In this document: piece after piece, positions 10,064 through 21,009 of the stretch
How the letters are laid out: every line of letters starts with the position of its first letter
How positions within the stretch are numbered: position 1 is the stretch's first letter
NCBI GenBank assembly: GCA_030765535.1
Contig: JAVCCH010000194.1
Location: forward strand, 1-64,000
Reading direction: 5' to 3'
Origin: Candidatus Tenebribacter davisii
GTDB taxonomy: Bacteria; Cloacimonadota; Cloacimonadia; Cloacimonadales; TCS61
DNA length: 64,000 bases
Notes under the pieces: model-generated
Databases searched by the model: none
The model's input: only the letters and a program-made list of their open reading frames with translations
Told to the model about the DNA's origin: nothing
Made by a program: the position numbers and the translations under genes

Positions 10064-12208
10064 TCAGTTCTTTAATTTTTTAAATTTTAATTTGTATAAT
10101 ACACCATTTTTTTGTATTACTTCAACTTCTGCAGAAAGTTGTATAATTATTATTCTAATAAGTTCCAATCCTGTAGTTTCCGGTTTTTTATAATCAATAT
10201 TATCAGGTAAAACAGCTCCAGTATTGCTTATCTCCAGATGGATAAACTCATTTTCATCTTTCGACATATTTATTTTTATTTCACCCTTTTTATTGTCATT
10301 AAAACCGTGTTTAACTGCATTCACTACAATTTCATTTATTAGTAAACCGCATGGTATGGCTGTATTCACATTCAATTCAATATCTTGTATGTTAATTATT
10401 GGTCTGATCCTTGATTCTCTCACTCTATAAGCTGTGTATATATTATTTACCAATAACTTAACATATAATTTAAAATCAACAACGGCTAGATCATTATTCG
10501 AATATAATTGCTCTTGAACTAATGACATAGACATAATTCTACTATGTGTGTTTTTTAACATTTTTATGGTTTCTTCATTGGTAGACGCTCTGGCTTGAAT
10601 ATTAAGAATACTGGTAAGAACTTGAAGATTGTTTTTTACTCTATGATGTATTTCTTTCAGCATAACATCTTTCTCATCTAGTGATGATTTAAGTTTATCA
10701 GCTGTCTCTTTTCTTACTTCAATTTCATTTTTCAGGTTTTCATTGGTTTCCAGGATCTCTGCTGTTCGTTGATCAATTCTATTTTCAAGATCTTCATTTA
10801 CTTTTCCAAGAATAGCATTTAATTTATTTCTTTTCATTATGTTGTGAATTAAGAATATCCCAATTGAAACAAGTAATAGCACCATAAGAAACAGAGAAAA
10901 TCTCCAGGATTTATCCTTCTCAACTTGAAGCTTATAGATCTGATTATCTTTTAATAGAAGCTCTTTTTCTTTTAACGTTTTTTCAATAGTAAAATTATTT
11001 CTATATTGAGTAATTTTATCACCGGTCTCTTCATTAAAAAGCGAATCTTTCATACAAGAACAATTCTTTTTATATAAATATGCATTTTCATAGTCGGCTT
11101 TTTGATAATAATATTGAGATTTTAATTCATAAATATCTTTTATAATATCACGTGCTCTGATTTTTTTTGCTATCTCAAGACTTTCACTTAAATACAGATT
11201 TGCTTGTTTATAATCTTCTTTTTTTAGGAAGATGTCACCAAGATTCTTCGCTGTGTTTGCATAACCAAATAGATCCTTTACTTTTTTCTTTAAAGTTAGA
11301 GCTTTTTGATAATTATTTAAGGCCTCATCTGTCTTACCTAATTCTTCATAAACTATCGCTATATTATTCAAACTGCTTGCAATTTCTTTTTCATTTTTAT
11401 TTTCTTCATTAATTTTCAACGCTTCTGAAAGATACTTCAAGGCACTATCATAGTCTTTTAATTTTAGATAAATATTACCGATATTGTTTAAGGTTGATTC
11501 CGTATTGATCTGTAATTTCCGCTTATGCTCCAATGATAGCTGATACATTTCCAGTGCTTTACTATGATCACTTAAACGTACATAAATATTACCAAGATTG
11601 TTAAGTGTAGAATGGAGCAGCGGATCATTGATCTCTTCTCTGATACTCAATGATTTGAGAAAATTTTTCATTGAATCATCATACATACCTAACCGGTAAT
11701 ATACAGTACCAAGATTATTATATGATATTGACTGACTATGTTCATCACCAAGAGCTATGGATATTCCTAAGGAACGTTTATAATAATCTAATGATTTTGA
11801 GAAGTAACCTTGAAACCAGTAAATATGGCCGATGTTATTGTAAATATTTGCAATATCTGAATTACTTTTAAGTTTCCGGTAAATTTCGAGAGCCTGCTGA
11901 AAATTATTGATCGCTTCCTCAAATTCATGGATCTTCCTAAAATAATGGCCGACTCCATTCAGGGCATCTGCAATCCCTTTTTGATCATTACTGGTTTTCG
12001 CCAGTTCTAAAGCTTGAGTTGCGTAATCATAACTAATTTCAGAGTTATCTATTCGATATAGATTAGAAAGCCTATTTAAAGCATTGATTTTTTCATGACC
12101 GTTCAAGTTATCAAGAATAGTTTCAAGGCTGTCAATTTTAGATAAAGAGAATAAATTTGTAGTGAGAATTACCAATATTAAGAATATTTGATATTTCTTT
12201 TTATACAA
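10064..12208 (-). CDS. TPR-repeat sensor histidine kinase (HisKA_2/HATPase type)
   Basis: Tandem TPRs, TM segment, EIHHRVKNNLQVLTSILNIQA, LLINEIVVNAVKHGF. Confidence 0.9.
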   Translation of the reverse strand: MYKKKYQIFLILVILTTNLFSLSKIDSLETILDNLNGHEKINALNRLSNLYRIDNSEISYDYATQALELAKTSNDQKGIADALNGVGHYFRKIHEFEEAINNFQQALEIYRKLKSNSDIANIYNNIGHIYWFQGYFSKSLDYYKRSLGISIALGDEHSQSISYNNLGTVYYRLGMYDDSMKNFLKSLSIREEINDPLLHSTLNNLGNIYVRLSDHSKALEMYQLSLEHKRKLQINTESTLNNIGNIYLKLKDYDSALKYLSEALKINEENKNEKEIASSLNNIAIVYEELGKTDEALNNYQKALTLKKKVKDLFGYANTAKNLGDIFLKKEDYKQANLYLSESLEIAKKIRARDIIKDIYELKSQYYYQKADYENAYLYKKNCSCMKDSLFNEETGDKITQYRNNFTIEKTLKEKELLLKDNQIYKLQVEKDKSWRFSLFLMVLLLVSIGIFLIHNIMKRNKLNAILGKVNEDLENRIDQRTAEILETNENLKNEIEVRKETADKLKSSLDEKDVMLKEIHHRVKNNLQVLTSILNIQARASTNEETIKMLKNTHSRIMSMSLVQEQLYSNNDLAVVDFKLYVKLLVNNIYTAYRVRESRIRPIINIQDIELNVNTAIPCGLLINEIVVNAVKHGFNDNKKGEIKINMSKDENEFIHLEISNTGAVLPDNIDYKKPETTGLELIRIIIIQLSAEVEVIQKNGVLYKLKFKKLKN

Positions 12209-12226
12209 AATTTTTCTCCTCTAGAT

Positions 12227-14866
12227 TCAATCTCGCTTAGTAAAAATAAGACTAAACGCAACTCCTTCTTTTTGGTCTATTATCAATTCGGCTTCCAATT
12301 GCAGTTTCAGTATATCGACAAGTCTCATACCAAAAGAATCTAGATTCTCCATTGAAAAATCATCTGGAAGTTTGACACCGTTATTCCAGACTGTTAGTTT
12401 TAATTTTTCATCCTCAATTTCATGCATTGAAACCTTAATGATACCTTCTCTTTCATCCGGGAAACCATATTTTAAAGCATTTGTGATCAATTCATTTATC
12501 AAAAGACCACATGGAATTGCTGCAGAAATATTAAAATATACATCATGAATATCAATCTCATATTTTATTCTATTTCCAGTTATATTCAGTGATGTAAACA
12601 GGTTTTTAATGAGAGTTTCTGTATAATCTTTGAAAGAGATTTGTGATAGATCGTTTGATCTATATAATTTTTCGTGAACCAGAGACATTGATTTAACTCT
12701 ATTCTGACAGTTCTGGAACATTTTTTTTGCATATTCATCCTCAACATAGGACGCTTGTAATTTTAACATACTCGAAATTATTTGCAGATTGTTTTTAACC
12801 CGATGATAGATCTCCTGAAGCATTACTTCTTTTTCTCTTAATTGAGATTTAATTTTTTTATCTGCTTTTCGAATATCAGTTATATCTACAAATATTGCGA
12901 TCGTTGCAGTATAGTCCCCATCATCAACTAATGGACTCGCAGTAACTGTTAAAAGCCTTTTATCTCCATTTTTGCAGATTACTCCCAGTTCATATTTTGA
13001 GCTTTCTCCTTTTATTCGCTTATCAGTTTCCAATTGTAATTTTGCATAATCTTCATCTGATACAAGCTGCTTAAAGTTCATTCCAGACATCTCTTCTTCT
13101 GTAAAACCAAATATATCCCTGGCAGCTTTATTCGTGAAAATGAAATTTTCGAATTCATCTGCAATGACCAAACCTTCTTCAATTGATTCCACCAAGTGCT
13201 TATATCTTTTTTCACTTTCATGAATTCTAATATCAGCATCTTTTCGTTCAGTAATATCTGAAGCTGTACCTAAAACAACTACAGCATCATTGATAACTGC
13301 GCGACTATTAAAAATTTCCATCCACTTGATCTCATGCTGCTTTGTAATGATCCGGAATGCATACTGTTGCCGAACTCCTTCTCCTTTAATTCGATTGAAT
13401 CCTCTTCCCATGACCATTTCTTTATCTTCAGGATGAACTATATTAAAGAATTTCATAGAAAGAAGTTCCTCTTCAGAGTAACCTGTTATGTTTACAGTAG
13501 AAGGATTCACATAAGTAAATACACCTTCAATGTTAAAAGTGAATATTGCAATTGAAATATTATCAGCCAGCTGCTGGAATCTGTTTTGGCTTTCCGTAAG
13601 TCTTTTCTCGGTTTCTTGTCTTATGCCAATTTCACGAATTTTTTCCTGGAATAAAAATATCAGAAAAATTAAAACAATTACTCCAAATATTAGAACTACA
13701 ATTAGAATTATAGTAATTTTCTTTTGATAATTCTGATTCTCTTGTAATTTACTGATTTTTTTTTCTTTACTTTTCAGTTCTAGTTTATGTTCTAATGTTG
13801 TGATCTTCTGATTTTTTGCTTCAGAAAATATTGAATCATTTTTTATATTATATAATTCAAGATAGTCTAAAGCCTGTTTGTAATTGCCTTTAGCTTTATA
13901 ATATTCGGAATAAATCTGATAATTATCTGCAATTATATCGTTCAATTGTATCTTCACTGCTAGTTCCATACTTCTTTGCAGTGCAGAAATAGCCTGATTA
14001 TATCTTTCTAAATGCAGATAAGAAGAAGCAAGCTGATTATTGGTATAAGCTATCCCTTCAAGATTTTCAATTTCTTCGAACATATTCAAAGCCATCAAAT
14101 TATATCTGATAGCTTTCTCATAATTTTCTTGTGAACTGTAAAGAAACGAAAAGCTGTTGTAGCAATAAGCAATAGCAAACTTATCATTCTTTTTCTGCAT
14201 ACTTGCAAGCGAACGATCAAGAAATTCAGAAGCTTCAGCCCATTTTTCCATATCGAGATAAACTAGAGCAAGATTATGCAGTACGGTTGCCGGTTCCGGA
14301 TCATTTAATTTCTCTTCTTTATTTTTTAGTGCGATTTTATAATAATATAGAGCTTGCTCAGTATTATTTAATTGTAAATATAAATTCCCTAAACTATTAT
14401 AAGTGACAGTCAGATTTTTTATATCGTTTATTTCATCGAATATGTTCATTGCTCTTAATAAGAAATCAAGTGAATTGTCATAATCAGCTAGTTGAGTTTT
14501 TACTATCGCAATATTAAGAAGTGCTATTCCTTCCCCTTTTTCATATGAACTTGATTGTGCGATATTAATTGCTGTTTCATATTGCAGGATTGCTTCAGGA
14601 TATTCACCTGAATATTCATAAGCTATACCCAACTGGTTTAAATAATCAACCCTTAAAACTTTAGATTTTGTATTTTTAATCGCTAATTCTGCATACTCTA
14701 CACTTTTACTGGGTGAGATTTGTAAATACTCTAAAGAGAGTTTGTTGTAAAGAGCTCCCTTGTCAACTTCCGGTTTATCCAGATCTGCTAATAAACTATC
14801 TATAGCAGTTGCAAAAATTGAGATGTGAATTGTTAATATGGCAAATATAATTAATTTTATTTTCAT
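12227..14866 (-). CDS. TPR-PAS-PAS sensor histidine kinase (HisKA_2/HATPase type)
   Basis: TPRs, TM, two PAS domains, EIYHRVKNNLQIISSMLKLQASY, LLINELITNALKYGF. Confidence 0.9.
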   Translation of the reverse strand: MKIKLIIFAILTIHISIFATAIDSLLADLDKPEVDKGALYNKLSLEYLQISPSKSVEYAELAIKNTKSKVLRVDYLNQLGIAYEYSGEYPEAILQYETAINIAQSSSYEKGEGIALLNIAIVKTQLADYDNSLDFLLRAMNIFDEINDIKNLTVTYNSLGNLYLQLNNTEQALYYYKIALKNKEEKLNDPEPATVLHNLALVYLDMEKWAEASEFLDRSLASMQKKNDKFAIAYCYNSFSFLYSSQENYEKAIRYNLMALNMFEEIENLEGIAYTNNQLASSYLHLERYNQAISALQRSMELAVKIQLNDIIADNYQIYSEYYKAKGNYKQALDYLELYNIKNDSIFSEAKNQKITTLEHKLELKSKEKKISKLQENQNYQKKITIILIVVLIFGVIVLIFLIFLFQEKIREIGIRQETEKRLTESQNRFQQLADNISIAIFTFNIEGVFTYVNPSTVNITGYSEEELLSMKFFNIVHPEDKEMVMGRGFNRIKGEGVRQQYAFRIITKQHEIKWMEIFNSRAVINDAVVVLGTASDITERKDADIRIHESEKRYKHLVESIEEGLVIADEFENFIFTNKAARDIFGFTEEEMSGMNFKQLVSDEDYAKLQLETDKRIKGESSKYELGVICKNGDKRLLTVTASPLVDDGDYTATIAIFVDITDIRKADKKIKSQLREKEVMLQEIYHRVKNNLQIISSMLKLQASYVEDEYAKKMFQNCQNRVKSMSLVHEKLYRSNDLSQISFKDYTETLIKNLFTSLNITGNRIKYEIDIHDVYFNISAAIPCGLLINELITNALKYGFPDEREGIIKVSMHEIEDEKLKLTVWNNGVKLPDDFSMENLDSFGMRLVDILKLQLEAELIIDQKEGVAFSLIFTKRD

Positions 14867-14926
14867 TTACTACTCTTTTATATAAGAATTTTTTTCTTAA
14901 AAACTTTATATGAGGGAAGTGTCAAA

Positions 14927-16747
14927 TTAAATATTATTTTTTAACAAATATTTAGATATCTTCTCGGCACTTTTTTTCCCAATACCCTTAACAGCCATTA
15001 TTTCTATGATCGAAGCATTTCGAATATTATCTACAGAACCGAATTGCTTTAATAATAAAAATTTAGTTTCCTCTCCAATACCTTTTATCTTATCGAGTTC
15101 ACTTGTGAGAGTTCTCTTTCTTCTTCTTTTTCTATGGAAAGTGATCGCAAATCTATGTGCTTCATCGCGTATCTTTATCAGCACTCTTAAGGCAGATGAA
15201 TTACGGGGAAGAATTATTGAATTTTTACTCCCAGGCAAAAATACCTCTTCGATCCTCTTCGCTAGAGATATTATCTCGATATCAGTTATCTTCTCCTCTT
15301 TTAGAATGTTATATGATTTTCCGAGTTGACCCTTTCCACCATCGATAACTATCAGATCAGGTTTTTCATTCTCTTCGATCTTACCTAAATATCGCCTCAT
15401 GGTCTCTTCCATGGAAGCAAAATCATCCTGTCCGGTTACTGTTTCCATAATGAAGTGGCGGTAATTCTTCTTTTTTGGTTTTCCATTCTCAAAAAAAACT
15501 AATGAAGATACGGTATCGGAGCCCTGAATTGTAGAAATATCGATACAGATCATTTTCCTGGGAAGCTTATTCAGGTTGAGTTTATCCTTTAATTCCTTAA
15601 TTGGAAAGATCGTCCGATTGCTTTTTCTTAAATATTCTAATTTTTCCTCTTCCACAAAATTGAAAGCATTTTCTTTTGCGATCGTTATTAGTGCTTTATT
15701 ATCACCTTTTTGAGGAATTATTAACTTATTTTTTAACCATTTATTCAACGCTGGCAAATCTTCCGGTTTCACTTGCAGGAATATCCTGTAAGGCAATTCC
15801 TCAAATCTTGATAAATAATACTGTTTCAAAAATGCTTCCATGATCTGCTGCAATGATTTCCCATCTGCATTATCCATGGCGTAGATCTCTTTATTAAGCA
15901 GTTTTCCTGAAAGTATTTTTAGTACTGCCACAGCAGCTCTTTTCCCTTCCTGATATACTCCAATGATATCTCTATTCTTTTCATCTGTAAAAAACATATT
16001 TTTAGATCTATTGAGTCTTTGAATATTTTCAATTTTATCTCTGAATTTAGCCGCTTCCTCAAAATTAAGTTTAGCAGAGTTTTCTTTCATACGACCCGTC
16101 AAATCACGGATTATATCCTGATTTCTCCCTCTAAGAAAGTGAATTAATGCTGTTACGTTCTTGCCGTATTCTTCCACACTTATCTTCCCTATACATGGAG
16201 CTGTGCATTTACCTAATTGATAATTAATACACGGTCTTTTAAAAACCGGTTCACCTGCCGGGATATTACGTGTACACGTTCTTATGGGAAAAATCCATTC
16301 CAGCATACGCATTGTTTTTCTAAGAGCTTTTGTATCTGTATAAGGTCCAAAATAAAGGTACTTTGAACCTTTATTCTGCAATTCCCTGGTAATAAAAACC
16401 TGGGGGAATGGTTCTTTGATAGTTATCTTAATAAAGGGATTCCGTTTATCATCCTTGAGTGCTATATTATATTTTGGTTTATATTTCTGGATTAAATTTG
16501 CTTCCAACTCTAAAGCCTGATCTTCGGTTTTGGTCAGGATATATTCCAGATCAGCTATTTTGGTTATCATCTCCTGGGTCTTAAGATCAGAATGAGTTCC
16601 TGTAAAATATGATCGTACCCTGTTTCGAAGCACTTTCGCCTTTCCGATATAAATGATATTATCAGCTTCATCTCTCATGATGTAAACACCGGGAGATATG
16701 GGTAATAATTTCAATTTATCTTTTACTTTACCTGGAACTTCCTGCAT
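14927..16747 (-). CDS. uvrC: Excinuclease ABC subunit C
   Basis: N-terminal GIY-YIG (PGVYIMRDEADNIIYIGKAK), UVR domain, HhH C-terminus. Confidence 0.96.
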   Translation of the reverse strand: MQEVPGKVKDKLKLLPISPGVYIMRDEADNIIYIGKAKVLRNRVRSYFTGTHSDLKTQEMITKIADLEYILTKTEDQALELEANLIQKYKPKYNIALKDDKRNPFIKITIKEPFPQVFITRELQNKGSKYLYFGPYTDTKALRKTMRMLEWIFPIRTCTRNIPAGEPVFKRPCINYQLGKCTAPCIGKISVEEYGKNVTALIHFLRGRNQDIIRDLTGRMKENSAKLNFEEAAKFRDKIENIQRLNRSKNMFFTDEKNRDIIGVYQEGKRAAVAVLKILSGKLLNKEIYAMDNADGKSLQQIMEAFLKQYYLSRFEELPYRIFLQVKPEDLPALNKWLKNKLIIPQKGDNKALITIAKENAFNFVEEEKLEYLRKSNRTIFPIKELKDKLNLNKLPRKMICIDISTIQGSDTVSSLVFFENGKPKKKNYRHFIMETVTGQDDFASMEETMRRYLGKIEENEKPDLIVIDGGKGQLGKSYNILKEEKITDIEIISLAKRIEEVFLPGSKNSIILPRNSSALRVLIKIRDEAHRFAITFHRKRRRKRTLTSELDKIKGIGEETKFLLLKQFGSVDNIRNASIIEIMAVKGIGKKSAEKISKYLLKNNI

Positions 16748-16884
16748 TCTCTTCCCTCAATTAATTTTTCACGCTAAAATGATACAAACAAATTAATAAC
16801 TTTAATGTAAATAAAAAATTCATTTTAGTTTGACAACAAATAAAATCACTTTATTAAGGTTAATTATTAAACAAAGGATTTATT

Positions 16885-18057
16885 ATGGAAAAAGAGAGTA
16901 TCGCCTTTGGGATCATTACTCGAAATTTAAATAAGCTAGATCCAATCAATTCTTTTCTTAGAAATGCTGTAGAAAACGGTCATAATGTAGAACATCTGAT
17001 AATTGCTTATGAAGAATATATTGATCCCGTAATATTAAAAGAACTGCAGAAAGTATGCAGGGTAACTACTGTAAAAAGAGGGAAAGCTCCAATACTTAAA
17101 TCATATCTCAGAGAGCTTGGCCTATCCAGGGATGAAACAGAATCGATCCTGGGAACACCATTTAAAGAAAAATATGGCATGGTATCTTACGGTACTTCCA
17201 GGAATTATGTATTAGTTGCAGCATTAATGCTGGGTATTAATTATCTCATGTTCTTTGATACAGACATCTATCCAAAAATATTAAGTGAATTTCACGATGG
17301 AAGTTACAGCTTTATTGATATTGATTTTGTCGGTTCTCACTTGAAATATTTAAAAGAAAAAGATGTAATTTTAACAACAAGTGACTATACTGGTTACTAT
17401 ATTATTCCAAAAATGAATTTCCCTTATCTTTTAGAACTGCTTAAAGGTGTTCAGAAGGAAGACAGATTTTATTTTATCTCCAGTGTGGATGCACCCGTTA
17501 CCAGAAACACACATTCGGAAAATATTTTCAATACTCAAAAATCCTTAGGCGGCAATGTGGCACTTGATCTAACCAAGATAAAGATCATTCCACCTTTCTT
17601 TTCTACTACTCTTATACTAAATGATGAATGTTTCTTAGGCCGGGGAGAGGATACATTATTTGGTCCAGAAGTACACGACAAGGGACGATGCATGGACATT
17701 GATCTGCTTGTTTTTCATAATTGCTTCGGAGATTTTCCTAATAAGCCAGTAATTGCTGTACAGAAAAATCTAGACCGATTTTTTTACGCTTGCATGGGCT
17801 GGATCATTAGAAATCCATTTCTTAATTGGTTGCGAGATAAATATAAACTTTCAACTGAAACTATTGATAGGGATAAGAGATATGAATCTCTATTGATCGG
17901 CAGTAGATCCGCTGCTGAGTATTTTAATGATAAAAGATTTCTAATGCTACCCAATGCTTATAATTTATCATATCTAAAATTAGAAGAAGACATTAAACAA
18001 TATAATGAATTAATGTCTTCCTGGGAAAAATTGAGACGGTTAATAAAGGAGAAATAA
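16885..18057 (+). CDS. Putative glycosyltransferase (GT-A-like)
   Basis: DxD-like MFFDTDIYPK; lies in a GT cluster; overall GT2-like layout. Confidence 0.6.
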   Translation: MEKESIAFGIITRNLNKLDPINSFLRNAVENGHNVEHLIIAYEEYIDPVILKELQKVCRVTTVKRGKAPILKSYLRELGLSRDETESILGTPFKEKYGMVSYGTSRNYVLVAALMLGINYLMFFDTDIYPKILSEFHDGSYSFIDIDFVGSHLKYLKEKDVILTTSDYTGYYIIPKMNFPYLLELLKGVQKEDRFYFISSVDAPVTRNTHSENIFNTQKSLGGNVALDLTKIKIIPPFFSTTLILNDECFLGRGEDTLFGPEVHDKGRCMDIDLLVFHNCFGDFPNKPVIAVQKNLDRFFYACMGWIIRNPFLNWLRDKYKLSTETIDRDKRYESLLIGSRSAAEYFNDKRFLMLPNAYNLSYLKLEEDIKQYNELMSSWEKLRRLIKEK

Positions 18058-19806
18058 ATGCGAACTTATATGGTAATTCCAACTTACTGGACTGGACCAA
18101 ATAATGAATGGGAAGAAGGAGATAAGGTTTTTGATCATGCCACACCGGTAAGTGAAGACGGGACTTTAGGGCGAATCCTTGATTCTCTGCATAATCTTGA
18201 TAATTTAGACTTTACACTGATTATTATAGCAATTGCAACAAATAAAAAATATGAAAAACCAATGAAAGAAAAGTTGGAGAAAATGTTGGCTGACGCAGAT
18301 ATCCCGGTTGATACGATCTTATTTACCGAATCAACCCTGAATAAACTGAAGAAGGAGCTTTATAAAAACTATTCTGGGAAAGATATATTAAGTTTAGATA
18401 ATTATGCTCATATTAGAAATATGTGTATTTATGTTCCTTATATTTTAGGTGCTGATATTGCATTACTGATCGATGATGATGAAGTTTTTGAAGACTCAAA
18501 ATATGTAACAAAAGCAAAAGAATTCATTGGTAAACGGTACTATGGTAATACTATAGACGGTGTAGCAGGATACTACGTAAATGAAGATAATGAGTATTAT
18601 GACAAAGTTGATATAGTCCCATGGATGACCTATTGGGATAGATTCGGAGGCAAACGGGAAGCATTTGATAAAATAATAGGCAGCGAACCACGCCTGAAGA
18701 AAACACCTTTTGCTTTTGGCGGTGCTATGGTTATTCACCGTAACTTGATGCGCATTGTTCCTTTCGACCCTAAAATTACCAGAGGTGAGGATACCGATTA
18801 TGTTTTCAATGCACGTATTTTTGGTTTCAATTTCTTCTTGGATAATACCTTGGCAATTAAACATTTACCTCCACCTAAAAAACACCCGGTGTGGAAGAGA
18901 TTCCGCGAAGATATCTATAGATTCCTCTATAATAAATCTAAATTTGACACACAAACTTATAAAACTAATCTGCATGAAATTCAACCGGAAGAATTTGATC
19001 CTTATCCAGGCTCATTTGTAAAACCGGATCTGGGTGATAAAATATTCAAAACAAATATTCTCCTCGCTCTTAATTATCTGGCAGATGGCGATGTAGAGGC
19101 TTGTAAAGGTACAATTGAAAATATCTATTTGGCCAAATATGATGCAATACCTCATTACAACACTTTTGAAACATATCTCGAATTTCAAAAAGAGTGGAGA
19201 GCTACATTAGAACAATCAAAAACTGTGAAAGAAATTCTGCAGGATATAGTTAAAAAAGGACAAGTTATAAAATTTGATAAATACCAGATCGAAAAAAAGA
19301 AATTGCTGGAAAAAACAAGTATTCACCAAAATTTGAATCTACGGGATATTACAATCTTTAAAGATTTCTCAAAAAAAGAACTAAGAACTATTTTCTTCAT
19401 TTCCAATGTAGTCAATTTAAAAAAAGGTGATTATGTCTTTAAAGCTGGAGATTTAGATAGCTGTGTCTATATTGTTCTGCAGGGGACACTTAATATTATT
19501 AAGGAAAGAAAAAATTCTGATCATAATATACTGGTTTCAGAAATTGTTCAAGGTGACCATTTTAACGAAACATCCATCTTCTTTAAAGCAAAACATAAAG
19601 TTTCTATAGTTGCTACCTCAGATGTGGATCTCCTGAAAGTGAATAATGAAGAATTTTCCAAACTGCTCAAAGGAAATTGTGAATTATCTTCTAAACTTTT
19701 ATGGATTGTATCGAGAAAACTGAGTGAACACTTGATGCATACTACCGATAAATTCTCGGAAACCCATGATCTGGTCTCTGATGTTTCAGATACTATGGAA
19801 GAATAA
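18058..19806 (+). CDS. Glycosyltransferase-like protein fused to C-terminal cyclic-nucleotide-binding domain
   Basis: N-term ALLIDDDEVFED GT-A-like; C-term IFKDFSKKELRTIFFISNVVNLKKGDYVFKAGDLDSCVYIVLQGTLNII..., typical cNMP/CRP-like beta-barrel layout. Confidence 0.75.
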   Translation: MRTYMVIPTYWTGPNNEWEEGDKVFDHATPVSEDGTLGRILDSLHNLDNLDFTLIIIAIATNKKYEKPMKEKLEKMLADADIPVDTILFTESTLNKLKKELYKNYSGKDILSLDNYAHIRNMCIYVPYILGADIALLIDDDEVFEDSKYVTKAKEFIGKRYYGNTIDGVAGYYVNEDNEYYDKVDIVPWMTYWDRFGGKREAFDKIIGSEPRLKKTPFAFGGAMVIHRNLMRIVPFDPKITRGEDTDYVFNARIFGFNFFLDNTLAIKHLPPPKKHPVWKRFREDIYRFLYNKSKFDTQTYKTNLHEIQPEEFDPYPGSFVKPDLGDKIFKTNILLALNYLADGDVEACKGTIENIYLAKYDAIPHYNTFETYLEFQKEWRATLEQSKTVKEILQDIVKKGQVIKFDKYQIEKKKLLEKTSIHQNLNLRDITIFKDFSKKELRTIFFISNVVNLKKGDYVFKAGDLDSCVYIVLQGTLNIIKERKNSDHNILVSEIVQGDHFNETSIFFKAKHKVSIVATSDVDLLKVNNEEFSKLLKGNCELSSKLLWIVSRKLSEHLMHTTDKFSETHDLVSDVSDTMEE

Positions 19807-21002
19807 TGAAAGTACTATTGATAAATCATTTCCCGCTACAAGGTTCAGGCAGTGGAATATATACTTTAAATATTGCTCTAGAACTTATCAAAGAGGGTAA
19901 TGAAGTATTTGTTATCGATATCGATTGCAGGAAAGATAAAACTGAATACCCATTCCAGAGAAGAACAATATTGTGTGATAACACAAAGAACGATAATCCT
20001 GATCTAAACTTTAACTTTCCCTGCTTCACAACACATCCACGCAGTTTAAATACCTATTATAATATCTCTGATAAACATGTTTTGCAGTACGTTCAAACGT
20101 ATGTAAGAATAACTCAGGAAGTGGTCGATGAATTTAAACCGAATATTATTCATGCACAACATTTATGGGTTACTCCATTTGCAGCCTTAAAAAGCGGAAT
20201 TCCTTATGTTATTACGGTTCATGGAACAGATCTGATGGGATTTAAGAAAGATAAACGCTATCATAAATATGCCCTAGAAGGTGCAAAAAATGCTGCAAAG
20301 ATCATTACTATTTCCAGACAAGTCCATAATGATACTCTAAAAATATACAAACTGCCGAAAGCTAAACTTGTAATGAATCCGAATGGATTTGATGATGATA
20401 TGTTCCGACCTAAGAATATATCTAAGAAAGATATTTCTGAGAAATTTGGTTTGAATGTTATCCCACAAAAACTGGTTAGTTTTGTCGGGAAATTCACCGA
20501 ATTCAAAGGAATTGATGTTCTCATAAAAGCAGCAAGAAAGGTAACAGATGCAATTCCGGAAGTTGTTTTTGCTTTAGCTGGTGACGGCCAATTGATGGCT
20601 GAAATGAAGCAGTTAAAAGCAGATCTTAAGCTGGAGAATGTCTATTTCCTGGGACATCAAAACCAGGAGGATGTAGCTGACCTGTATTCTGCGGCTGATA
20701 TTTCTGTAGTCCCTTCACGCATCGAACCCTTCGGGCTAGTAGCTATTGAAGCCCTCGGTTGTGGAACTCCCGTAGTTGCCACAAATGCCGGTGGTCTTCC
20801 AGATTTTATTAATAATGAAGTCGGACGGCTTATCCAGATGGAAGATGTAGATGCACTAGCCAATGCGATAATAGAAGAATTGAAAAATAATACTAAACTT
20901 ACAAAGGGTAAATACGCCAGGGAATATGCTGTTAAAAATTATGCCTGGAAGAAAACACTCCAAAATGTTATTGAGACTTATCGTGAAGCGATCGCAACCT
21001 GA
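19806..21002 (+). CDS. Glycosyltransferase family 4 protein
   Basis: HGTDLMGFKKDKRY, VPSRIEPFGLVAIEALGCGTPVVATNAGGLPDFI. Confidence 0.92.
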   Translation: MKVLLINHFPLQGSGSGIYTLNIALELIKEGNEVFVIDIDCRKDKTEYPFQRRTILCDNTKNDNPDLNFNFPCFTTHPRSLNTYYNISDKHVLQYVQTYVRITQEVVDEFKPNIIHAQHLWVTPFAALKSGIPYVITVHGTDLMGFKKDKRYHKYALEGAKNAAKIITISRQVHNDTLKIYKLPKAKLVMNPNGFDDDMFRPKNISKKDISEKFGLNVIPQKLVSFVGKFTEFKGIDVLIKAARKVTDAIPEVVFALAGDGQLMAEMKQLKADLKLENVYFLGHQNQEDVADLYSAADISVVPSRIEPFGLVAIEALGCGTPVVATNAGGLPDFINNEVGRLIQMEDVDALANAIIEELKNNTKLTKGKYAREYAVKNYAWKKTLQNVIETYREAIAT

Positions 21003-21009
21003 TATAATT

